Shown here piece after piece: positions 1 through 10,000 of a stretch of 28,369 bases of DNA. A model generated the notes under the pieces. It was not told the origin of the DNA. It worked only from the letters and a program-made list of their open reading frames with translations, and made no database searches. Position 1 is the stretch's first letter. Every line of letters begins with the position of its first letter. This stretch comes from Schoenoplectus triqueter (taxonomy: Eukaryota > Streptophyta > Magnoliopsida > Poales > Cyperaceae). The DNA lies in assembly GCA_964058805.1 (NCBI GenBank), contig CAXKVV010001607.1, positions 1 to 28,369 of the forward strand, written 5' to 3'. Both the position numbers and the translations under genes were made by a program.

Positions 1-155
1 CAGTGGCGCGTTTCGTAAATTCAAACAGCACGCCACTGCCAGTGGCGCACTGCCATTCGTATATTTGAAATTTTACGTTTCTCACTCTTATTTTTAATAA
101 TATTAATTTAATAAAACATATTATTACTAAAAACTGCTCGTTATTTCATTCCATT
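1..155. repeat. Short inverted and direct repeat cluster at left edge
   Basis: The 8-mer CAGTGGCG occurs at 1-8 and 40-47, and its reverse complement CGCCACTG at 31-38, so the first 47 bases hold one inverted and one direct copy. The rest to 155 is AT-rich. This could be the end of a transposon that extends beyond the window, but no flanking duplication can be seen. No gene is supported. Confidence 0.35.
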
Positions 156-545
156 AGCCACCACCCCTCTCCTCTTCTCCTCCCATGCTCCGCCTCTCAT
201 CTCTTAGTCTCTCTCGCTGTCTCTCAACGGTTGTCCTCACTTCCTCACCCACCCCTACCTCTCCAACCGACCCTGCCTTCGTTCTCCGCCTCTGCACCAT
301 CCTCTTCTAGCACCAGCGCTCCCCTAATTCCTCCCTCCACCGCCGCTCTCCCTCCTCCTCTTGTACCCTTCTTCTTTGCCTTCTCCTTTCCTCCAAGAAC
401 TCTTCTTCCAGACCTGCTCTCGCTTCCCTCTCTCCTACCGTCCCCTCCACCGATTCCTTCTTTACCTCCACCCGTTCCCTCACTCCTCTTCTACAGCGTC
501 CCGTTACCTCGACATCCTTGGAAAATCTCACAACGTCGATCTTCT
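156..545. other. Pyrimidine-rich low-complexity tract
   Basis: About 390 bases are strongly C/T-biased on the plus strand. An open frame at 231-590 would encode a Pro/Ser/Leu-rich 119-residue peptide, and the opposite strand gives an Arg/Glu-rich peptide. Both are what base bias alone produces, and no domain is recognisable. It may be a relic of a pyrimidine-rich 5' leader or captured gene DNA. I do not call a gene. Confidence 0.4.
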
Positions 546-590
546 CTGGTCAATTTTCTATCTGTCATAAAAAATAACAAAAAAATCTAA

Positions 591-2540
591 AATTTAATCT
601 ACGTCTAGATATTCATATGAAAATTATTTTGTACGGTTGAATCGATCATTTGCATTTTGATAACGAAGAACAGATCCGTAGCATGAGAGCGATCTGTGTT
701 ATGCATAGGCACCATAGCCCAACTCTGTATATATATAGAGAGAATTAGACTACATCAATCATTATTCACCATTGTTTCTCTTGCATTAACCTGCACACAC
801 AAAAAATTAAAAATGCTTAACAACATAATATGACTTCTTTAGTGTCCTGATGCTAGATATCAATTAGAAACAATCAATCCATGATATTCAAGGAAACAGT
901 AACCAATCTATCCATGATATTTAAGATAACAGCAAAGCAAGTATAATGTATAATTAGAACAGTTAGAAACAATCAATTAGAACATTGAGTATAAGCTTAA
1001 AGTAACTAATCTATCATTTTTGAATTCCATTTGCTTTCTTCGTGGTGACTAGAAACTAAAAGTAACATAACAATGTTTACCACTTAAATGCATGAAGACA
1101 ATTAATTAAACATGAACAAAATCAAACAAAAATAATATGACATGAGTTAAACATGAATAAAATAATACTAATACAAAAAGCCCATGAATATAATGAACCC
1201 AGGGTCCATTTTGGCACAAAATGATTTCAATTTAACATAATCAATGTGCAGCTTTATTTTGTCAAATTCGGCTCAACTATGGGCTATACACATCTAACCA
1301 CACGCAATTATTTAAACTACATTGCAGGTTCCATCAATTAATATAGTAATTACTGTTAAGTAAAATCTAGAGTTTCACTTAGCCAAAATTGTACATTTCA
1401 AAAACTATCACAGAGAAATTCATCAACTAATATAGTAATTACTCATAAGTGAAATCAAGCATTTATCAGTACTTATAAGTAAAATCAAGCTAAATCAGCA
1501 AAAATGCAAAATAATAATAGTATGTCAATTTGTGCATTTAGGATTTACGATGGCTCTGTGTGCAATATTTGAGTATTTGAGCCTATAAATGCTTAATAAA
1601 AATTTAGCCTATAAATGCTTAATAATTTTTGAAAGATGGCTCTAAAAATAATTAAATATACTCATTTATAGGTTAAATTTTGCACTATTTCAAAAATCAT
1701 TAAGAATTTTTTGTGATATTCAAATTGAAATTTCAAGTTATTAAGATATCACGCTCTTAACTTATAATTAAGGGTATGATTAAGTAATTGGATAAGAATT
1801 GCTAGGTGAAAGATGAAATTTTGGATATCTTTGGGAAAAATTGGATAAAATTGGAGGGTTTTGACATTTTTGGGTAAAATATGATAAAGGAAAGAAGGAT
1901 AAAAAAGAAGAAGCAATATCAACACAATCTAATTCATTTTATTTTTTTTCCATGATGATTATAATGGGAGGTGGATTATATGGACGACTATCCCATCTAA
2001 TCTTTTAATTTCGCTAATTATTTTCATTACTTATCGATTATAATATATCCTATATAATTATTTTAGAATACACAAGTGCTGCAAGCATGTTGAAGCAGTC
2101 TCCGCAGCGTGCACGAAAAGAGTATAAGAGATGCCAATTAAATATTATGCCAATCACACTTGAAAATTTGTAGAGATCATCCCAGTCCCAGGTATTTAGA
2201 CCCGGATAAAAAGTTTGGTTGCGCCCTTATCTTCTCCAAATTAATCCAACAGAGCAGAATCGGAAATCCATCATGGAAATATCTCTTTTTTCTCTTTTCT
2301 GACCTTATGCTACAAACTGATGACTGATGAGTGATAAGTGATAATGCCATTCTTCTGTTCATGCAGCCTTTTAAGCATTCTGTTCTTAGCCCGCAATCAT
2401 TTCAAAGGGTGAAAAGTGAATTAAAATCGAACCACAGTAAATTTTACAAAACAAACTTGCACCATGCATGCATAACACAACGTTGAAGGGGAAGAGAAGT
2501 AACGAATAAAAGGAGAGGGAAAGAGTAATATATTCTACAC
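591..2540. other. AT-rich intergenic region, no gene seen
   Basis: No coding exon with a family signature was seen on either strand. The region holds short A/T-rich repeats, including near-copies of a sequence with 'ccatgatatt' around 880-920 and of 'tatagtaattact' around 1340-1445. A short minus-strand open frame at 2177-2362 has no recognisable features. Confidence 0.5.
1580..1627. repeat. Tandem duplication, 26-bp unit
   Basis: The 19-mer AGCCTATAAATGCTTAATA occurs at 1580 and again 26 bases later. It is a simple two-copy tandem duplication in intergenic DNA. Confidence 0.7.
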
Positions 2541-2576
2541 CTTTTTTTTTTTGTTGAGAGAGTTTAATTTATAAAT

Positions 2577-2582
2577 TTTATT
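2577..2582 (-). terminator. Candidate polyadenylation signal AATAAA for the ubiquitin-like gene
   Basis: On the minus strand AATAAA lies 64 bases past the TAG that ends the last candidate exon (2646-2771). An A-run follows about 35 bases further on. Position and order fit a plant 3' UTR, but AT-rich DNA gives such hexamers often. Confidence 0.35.
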
Positions 2583-2645
2583 TTGTGAAGACTTGAGTCC
2601 ATAATCTCTTCAAAGTCACTCTAATTAGCTACCACTTAAACTAGA

Positions 2646-2771
2646 CTACGCATCAATCATTTCACGATCCTCAGCTGGCAACTGTGATGCAGAAATTTTG
2701 GCCTTCTTGTAGCTGGTTGAACCCCTCAAACTGAGCTTAGGTTCACCTTTTTCTTCAGCCTGGTTGATTCT
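2646..2771 (-). CDS. Candidate last exon of the ubiquitin-like/Lys-rich gene
   Basis: Reading the minus strand from an acceptor after a pyrimidine stretch ending TTGGTTAG, the frame gives RINQAEEKGEPKLSLRG, continues in the same Lys/Ser/Glu-rich style, and ends EDREMIDA-stop at 2646. An alternative acceptor twelve bases further in (CAG before the Ala codon) keeps the same frame. Composition and orientation match exons 3-5 of the gene upstream, so I read it as that gene's original 3' exon. The donor that would join it in phase 0 is uncertain. With the stop codons now present in the preceding exon it may no longer be translated. Confidence 0.45.
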   Translation of the reverse strand, partial: RINQAEEKGEPKLSLRGSTSYKKAKISASQLPAEDREMIDA

Positions 2772-3368
2772 CTAACCAACAAAAAAGAAATAACCGATTA
2801 GCTCTGACAATTCAGAGAGTTGATGCATGAGAAAAAGCCTAAAGTATGCTTTCAAGCATATATTGGGTATTTGGTCTCTTCCAACAGCAAGACATTAAAG
2901 AAGAGATAACGAACCACTTTTTAGTGCAAAGGTAGAATACCACAGGAGAAAAAGATCAGATGTTTAAAGCCCTGAACATAACAAGCAGCATTTGGTGTAT
3001 GCTACAAACTGTTGATTTTTTTTTTTTAAAAAAAAGAGGCATTTTATGCTCATTTCATTCAAAAAACATGTAACTTACGACCAACCATCACAAAAGATTC
3101 AACCCCTACCTACTATAATGTTTCTAACCCGTACCAAAGAAAGCCCATCAAGAAAAGGATTCAAAAACTCACACACTCATGTTTCATCGAGTCACACACC
3201 CCAACTCAAACCAACTTGCCCAAAAGTAGTATCTGTTCAACCGTTGATTTTGTTTGGAAATCTATTTTTAATGCGCTGCCATGTGGAATATAATAACCAA
3301 CATTTTTCTTTAAATCAAATGTCCAGAATATTGAAGGAGCTAATATGAGAAATCAAGTTCATTTGAAC

Positions 3369-3405
3369 CTACTCATCAGTAACTTGCTCATCCTTCCAAT
3401 GAGAA
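3369..3405 (-). CDS. Possible small exon (SSHWKDEQVTDE)
   Basis: A 37-base minus-strand segment starts after an acceptor CAG at 3406-3408 and, joined to the two bases AG that end the previous exon at 3647, reads SSHWKDEQVTDE then TAG. The hydrophilic sequence fits the gene's tail. Either the gene once stopped here, or splicing left earlier at CAA|GTTACT to join the exon at 2771 in phase 0. This rests only on splice-like sites and composition. Confidence 0.25.
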
Positions 3406-3646
3406 CTGGGTGACATCATATCTGGACAAAAATAACTTAAAAGGTAAGAAATCTATTAACTAGAAAGAAATGCAGCTCAGGGTCAGTGTTCAGTTTATTC
3501 TGTGTTTGGTTCTTGCTTTATAAACAAATTTGTGCTTCATCGAGGCCAATGATTTAGGAGAAACCTGAATGTATAGGGGCATTGAAGCATATACAATATG
3601 CCTTTAATTGTTCAGTACAATATATCAAAGATGAAAAGTGAAATAC

Positions 3647-4005
3647 CTATTCCTTTCTCTTTTTATCCACATATGACATGTCACCAGGTACATCATCTTC
3701 ATTTAAAGACTTCTGACTCTTAATTTGGGGCTCTTTTTTCACACTTGAATCTGTTTGGGATACAGTTTTTAATGGAAACAATTGCCTCATCTGTTGCCCT
3801 GTCTATTGTAGCTTTAGCTCCAGAATTTGTTGCCTCTTGTTTCTTCTCTTCTCCTTCTTACCACCACCAACTGAATCTTCCACCATATTTGAATCCACTG
3901 TTTGGTTTCTTGCACCATCTTTCTGAGAACTTATAGGATTAACGTCTGCTGTTTTATGTCTTTTCTTCTCATCACGCGCAACCATAGAATACCCCGTTAC
4001 CAGCT
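3647..4005 (-). pseudogene. Frame-scrambled C-terminal coding sequence of the ubiquitin-like gene
   Basis: Immediately past the TGA at 4006-4008 the minus strand still looks like Lys/Glu-rich coding DNA, but no single frame is open. One frame reads about 4021-3840 (including VARDEKKRHKTADVNPISSQ). A second looks best at about 3840-3770 (EATNSGAKATIDRATDEAIV). The first returns at about 3770-3660 (SVKKEPQIKSQKSLNEDDVP). The frame that fits the next exon appears at the donor at 3641-3646. Four small insertions or deletions, most near A/T runs, would restore one frame. The alternatives are pseudogene decay, consensus errors in the assembly, or a real shorter protein with this DNA as untranslated remnant. 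Exons 1-5 show no such breaks. Confidence 0.55.
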
Positions 4006-7000
4006 TCATGGAATTTTGCAAAATTCAGTTCTGTTTGAGCTTTCCTTTCCAGATTTTCCTTCGTCAATTTTTTCAACGAGTCCAAGATATTGTTCAGATT
4101 GGTGTGCATCAACTGCCACATTGGCTAGGAGTTGCAATTGATGTGCAACATTGACTTCACCATCTGGCAGGACAATGATTCTTTTGTTGAGATCAACTAG
4201 AATGTTAGAGACTCTGTTTATTGAGTGCTCCAGATCAGTTGATTTTGGTGCTGGCAAAGTGACATCATCTGAATACATTTAACTCAGCTAGTTAGATAGG
4301 TTATATATTAATTAATACAGCATCAACATTAAATGAAGAAAATCATAAAAAATAAGGACCTGCAAAAACAGCATTATGACTGCTAAAGTTTTGTGTTATC
4401 TTTGAATTTCATCTATGATTTTAAGTGCAAATGAAGTATAAACATACTGAACATACCGATCTCATTGCTTAACAATATCTCACATTATTAGTATCTTGAA
4501 AATGACTACAATTAGGATTATGATACTGACAAAATGCATTGCAGGCGATGACCCAAATACACTGGTATTAGTTAACACCTTATTTTTATTTTTTCTTTGT
4601 TGTAGGCCTTCTTTAAACTCCGATTGTGTGGACTAATTTCTGCACAGTTTGTCCCAAACCAGGATAAAGGAGGAGGGTCGTGGTGGGTGTGGCGAACCCT
4701 GTACTAAAACAATCAATCTTTATGAAAATGAAACCAGTCAATTTTCGTTGGGGGCATCACCCTCTTAGCGACGCGCCATATTGGAACCCGGATATGGTGA
4801 AAAGAGAACAAGGGCCGGGTCGTCACCGCCTTAGTGGCGCGCCATATTGGAACCCGGATATGGTGACAAGTGAGCGAGAACCGGATCGTCATCACCTTAG
4901 TGACGTGCTGCATCGGCGCCCGGATATAGTGTCAAATGAAGGGTCTTCGCACTTGACTCGACGAGTGCGAGGGGCAAGGAAGCTAGTCGGGGAAAGTAGG
5001 ATTCGTTTAGATAGTTAGAATGTAGAGTCCTTATCAGGTAAGCTAAAGGAGTTAGTTGATACTGCGACTAGGAGACGCGTTAAATATCTTATGTGTTCAG
5101 GAGACTAAATGGACGGGTAAAAAGGCTAAAGAGGTGAAAAATACAGGCTTCAAATTGTGGTACACAGGACAAGAACGAAGTAGAAATGATGTAGGTATCT
5201 TAATTGATAAGAACCTCAAGAATGGAGTTGTCGCAGTTAGGAGACAACGGGACAGGATCATCATGATCAAATTGATTTTTGGAGATTTGATCTTGAATGT
5301 CATCAGTGCGTATGCCCCACAAGTAGGTTTGAGTGATGATGTCAAGAGATGATTCTGAGAAGACTTAGAGGACATGGTTAGAGGAGTGTTTAGCAGTGAA
5401 AAACTCTTCATTGAAGGAGATCTTAATGGTCATGTTGACACAATTAGAGGGGGGTTTGAGAGGGTACATGGGGGTTTTGGATATGGCGAACAGAATCAAA
5501 AGGGAGAAGATATCTTGAACTTCGCTATAGCTTACGACCTCATGGTAGCGAACACGTTCTTTAGAAAGAAAAAATCACATTTAATTACTTTCAACATTGG
5601 CCAACACTCGAGCTAGATTGATTTTCTCCTGACTAGAAGAAATGAGAGACCAAACTGCATGGATTGTAAAGTTATACCTGGCGAGTGTGTTGTCACACAA
5701 CACAAACTTTTGGTGGCTGATTTTTGTTTTAAGGTATGCGTTCGGAGAAATAAAGACATGAAAATAACGAGAACGAGGTGGTGGAAGCTCAAAATGGACG
5801 TTTTCTCAGGTGTTTAAAAATAAAGTTATTGCAGAAGGATCGTAGAACGAAGGTGAGGATGTGAATAATATGTGAAAGGAGATGTCGACTCACATTCGGA
5901 ACGTGGCTATAGAGGTGTTTGGAGTAACTAGAGAAAATAAACGTGAACACAAAGACACCTGATGGTGGAATAATGATGTACAAAAGGCTATCAAAGAGAA
6001 GAAAGAATGATACAAACATTTACATCACAACAGGAGTGATGAAAACATACAGATGTACAAAAAAGCTAGCAGAAACGCAAATAAAACTATGAGAGAAGCA
6101 AGGGGTCATGCATATATGGAGCTGTATCGGAAATTAAATACAAAAGAAGGCGAAAATGATGTCTACAAGATGGCTAAACTTCGAGAAAGGAAAAAACAAG
6201 AGACTTGAACCAAGTTAAATGTATTAAGGATGAGATTGATAGACTTTTGGTTAAGGATGAGGAAACTAAGAACGAATAGAGAAAACTTCGACAAGCTATT
6301 CAACGATGAGAGTGAGAAAACTGTCATCGAGTTGGACGACTCAATTGACACCAACAGTTGATTTGTTCGGAGAATTCAAGAGTCTGAGGTGAAAAAAACT
6401 TTAAAAAAGATGAAAACAGGTAAGACGTTAGGACCAAATGACATCCCGATTGAGGTATGAAGATGTCTTGGAGATATAGCAATAGTGTGGCTCCCTAAAC
6501 TATTTAATATTATTTTCCGGTTCAATAAGATGCCTGATGAGTGGAGAAGAAGTATATTAGTACCAATCTTCAAGAATAAATGAGATATTCAAAGTTATAC
6601 TAATTACAGAGGAATTAAGCTCATTAGTCATACCATGAAGCTTTGGGGGAGAGTGATCGAGCACCGTTTAAGAAAACTGACAACTATTTCTAAAAATCAG
6701 TTTGGTTTTATGCTTTAGAGGTCCACTATGGACGCGATTTTCTTGATAAGACAACTTATGGAGAGACATCGGGTACAGAAAGACCTACATATGATATTTA
6801 TTGATTTAGAGAAAACGTATGATAAAATACCGAAAAATATCATATGGTGGGCGCTTAAAAGGAAACTAATCCAACAAAGTACGTTACCCTTATTAAGGAT
6901 ATGTACACAAATGTTGTGACTTATGTCAGAACATGTGACGGTGAGTACGATATATTTCCTATTAAGATAGAATTACATCAAGGGTCAGCATTGAGTCCAT

Positions 7001-10000
7001 ATATTTTCATCTTAGTGATGGACGAGATCACAAAGAACATACAAGAAGATATTCCTTGGTGTATGCTCTTTGCTGATGATGTGGTGCTGATTGACGAAAG
7101 CATAATTGGAGTCAATCAGAAACTAGAGTTGTGGAGGCAAACTTTAGAATCGAAAAATTTTAGACTTAGTATGACCAAAACTGAATATATGAGGTGTCAG
7201 TTCAGTGGGAAAAACTCAGATGACTGATATGTTAGTTTGGATGGACGAGTAATACCCATGAATGACACATTTCGATATTTGGAATCGATATTGCAGAGTG
7301 AATGAGAGATCGATGAAGATGTCAGTCATATAATAAGAGCTGGATGGGTAAAATGGAGACAAACATTTGGTGTTCTTTGTGACAAAAAAGTCTCAAACAA
7401 ACTAAAAGGCAAGTTCTACATGACGGCAATTAGACCCGCGATGATATATGACGCAGATTGTTGGGATACAAAAAGACAACACGTCCAAAAAATGAGTGTA
7501 ACTAAAATGCGGATGTTGCGTTAGATATGTGGCAACACAAGGAAAGATCGAATCATAAATGATGATATTAGGGACAAACTTGGGGTAGCACCAATTCAAG
7601 AGAAGCTAGTCCAACATCGTTTGTGATGGTTTGGTCATATCCAACGAAGGCCTCCTGAAACACCAGTACGCAGCGGTATTCTAAATCGTCCTGAAAATAC
7701 AAGAAGAGGAAGAGGTCGACCGAGACTGACATGGGAAGAAGCAATAAAAAGAGATTTGAAGGAATGAAATATACCCAAAGAGCTTGCTTTGGATAGGAAT
7801 GCTTGGAAGATGACGATTCATGTACCTGAACCATGATTTAGAAATTAGAGTCTAATAGTAGAGTTATAGACTTCATGTTCTTAGATTTTTAGGATTTTAG
7901 GATTTAGAATTTAAACATAAGTTTTAGAAATAGAGGTTTAGAAATAGAATTTTAGAATTAGGTTTTAAAATAAGATTTTATGATTTATAAATAGGTTTAT
8001 TGTACTATTATTATTATTGCTATTGCTATTGCTATTGCTATTGCTATTACTATTAGCAACATCATCATTATCATCTTTATTTATTTATTTATTATTATTA
8101 TTATTTTATCTATTTATTTTATTTTTCTTTCATCATATTCATTATTATCACAATTTAAGATCTTTAATCTTATGCTTTTCGATTGGGTTTCATTTCTAGC
8201 CTACCCCAATTTATTTGAGATTAAAGGCTTTGTTGTTGTTGTTTGTTGTAGGCCCTCTTTAGTTAACACCTTTTTTTTTGTTGTTGTAGGCCCTCTTGTC
8301 CGGCATCCAATTCTTTTCAGGTGCTGATGTCCCCTCCCAGTGTTCACTGGGATTTGAACTTGTAACTCTAACAGTAGCGGCACTGACCATCCGTGTTGGA
8401 TACTATGTTCCCATTGCCACCGCTGCCTATAGCAGCTGGTAGTGGCATTTGCTCTCCTGAAGGAGGGAAAGGGATCGAGCCCCGTACCTGGGGTATGGGA
8501 TGGAGTTGTGTGTGTGGTGCCTACGGGCTTTTTTTCAAAAAAGAAAAAAAGTTACTATCTCCATGCTAACCTGCTGCATTTTTTGTAAAATAAACACTGT
8601 CAGCCTCCTTGTGTACTTCTTTCTCTGGCATGAGATTATTCTCTCTTTCTTTTGAAGAACTATTCTCTAATGGCTCATGGGGCGGCATACTTGTAGAGGC
8701 GGCATTGTTTTTTTTACGCTTTCTCTTCTCTTTTGGAGCAACTCCATGATTTCCATCTGTTACATGTCATCTAAAAAGGATAAATATCTCAGAGAAATTC
8801 AACAATATCTGCGGTCATGAAACAGCGCTGCAAGGTCGAGTGCAAAGTTGAAAAAAATTGAAACCCAAGGGGGGTGGAAGTCTATAGATATAACTTTAAT
8901 ATATCTGATATGAATTCACCTACAATTACAAATATCAGAGTACAAAGAAAATAACTGAAGATGCCAAATATGAAACTTTGACTACATTGCAGAGGATGAC
9001 TCTACCTGGAAGTACTTGTTACGTTTTACTCTCTTAAACTAACTTTGCTCTTAAATTCCCTTTCCTTGGTACAAGTACAACTAAGATATCACTAAGCTGC
9101 ATCAACATTAGCTAGTCCACCTATAAAAAAGTATATCCATATACATACAAAAGATTTTTTGTGGCTGCAAAAAAGGTAGCTATAGTTGAGCTTATTTCAT
9201 AAAATAGAAAATTTTCACCAATGCCTACCCAGAGTGTTTATAACATTTCCAGCTCTGTGGCTTATTTCTTTCCTCAAACTAAGATTACCTTCTCTCTCTT
9301 TGCAAGATTCATTCTCTTCAGTTGAAGGCTTCAGGCTCAAATCACTAGAAGAGGACACCCCAATTTTCTTGTGCCTTATTTTCTCCAAAACAACTCCAGG
9401 ATCTGTTCCTGCTTCATATTATCAAAAGAAAAAAAATCAGAAAAAACTCCGAAAAAAAAATTCCCTATTATTTTCGCACATTAAATAGATTTATAGAGGT
9501 AATATTTAAACTTTAAACTCATATAAAATGATTACCAGTTACTAAATACAAACACATATTTTTATTGGTCTATCTTGCCAGGTAAATCTTTTCAACTCCA
9601 GTAAAAGTATGACAAATTCAACTTAACTTAAGCCATCTCTATTCTATAGCAATCATAAATATCAGTTATTTAATTTGTTTTTCCCTTCTGAAACATACAA
9701 AGGGGTTGTATGAATCTTTACATATGTTATCTACGGAACATCCTTCGGTTATAGATTGGTAAAGATATATCATTAAAATGAGTTGCTAAATAATGAACAA
9801 ATATGAAAACAACATGTTTTTTTTCTACTAGTTGCATACCCAGTTCCTCTCGAACAAAATTTTCTTTGAACACACCATCTTCCTTTTTTCTAAATTCAGA
9901 GAATTTATTTTTCCTGTGCTTTTTCTTCTCACTTTTATTCAGTACAGAAGTAACGGTCTCAGACAGGCCATCACATGGGTCAGCCAAAATCTCCTTGTCA

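Larger units (their letters stand above)
4615..8260 (+). mobile_element. Decayed RTE-clade LINE inside intron 5 of the minus-strand gene
   Basis: Read on the plus strand, the order is: a 66-bp tandem repeat (4752-4950), endonuclease pieces (about 5050-5640), reverse transcriptase pieces (about 6370-7230), and the C-terminal tail typical of plant RTE elements (about 7560-7835; [17 protein letters not shown], then a [16 protein letters not shown] motif). It ends in a 3' UTR with TTA/TTG runs and a (TTG)n terminus, as RTE elements have. Endonuclease motifs include [22 protein letters not shown] and [10 protein letters not shown] motifs include [23 protein letters not shown] and FADD. At least a dozen stops and several frameshifts make it dead. 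It lies antisense to the host gene and is almost full length (3.6 kb). Confidence 0.88.

Noticed and set aside
231..590. 119-residue Pro/Ser-rich open frame, with an Arg/Glu-rich frame on the other strand
   Set aside because: Both follow from the C/T bias of the tract; no domain, no splice context.
4713..4913. Minus-strand frame over the 66-bp repeats
   Set aside because: It is the complement of the LINE tandem repeat and not independently coding.
8017..8199. Leu/Tyr-rich frame
   Set aside because: It is translated TTA/TTG microsatellite in the LINE 3' UTR.
9186..9488. 100-residue plus-strand frame
   Set aside because: Antisense to exon 4 of the ubiquitin-like gene, which has proper splice sites and phase on the minus strand.
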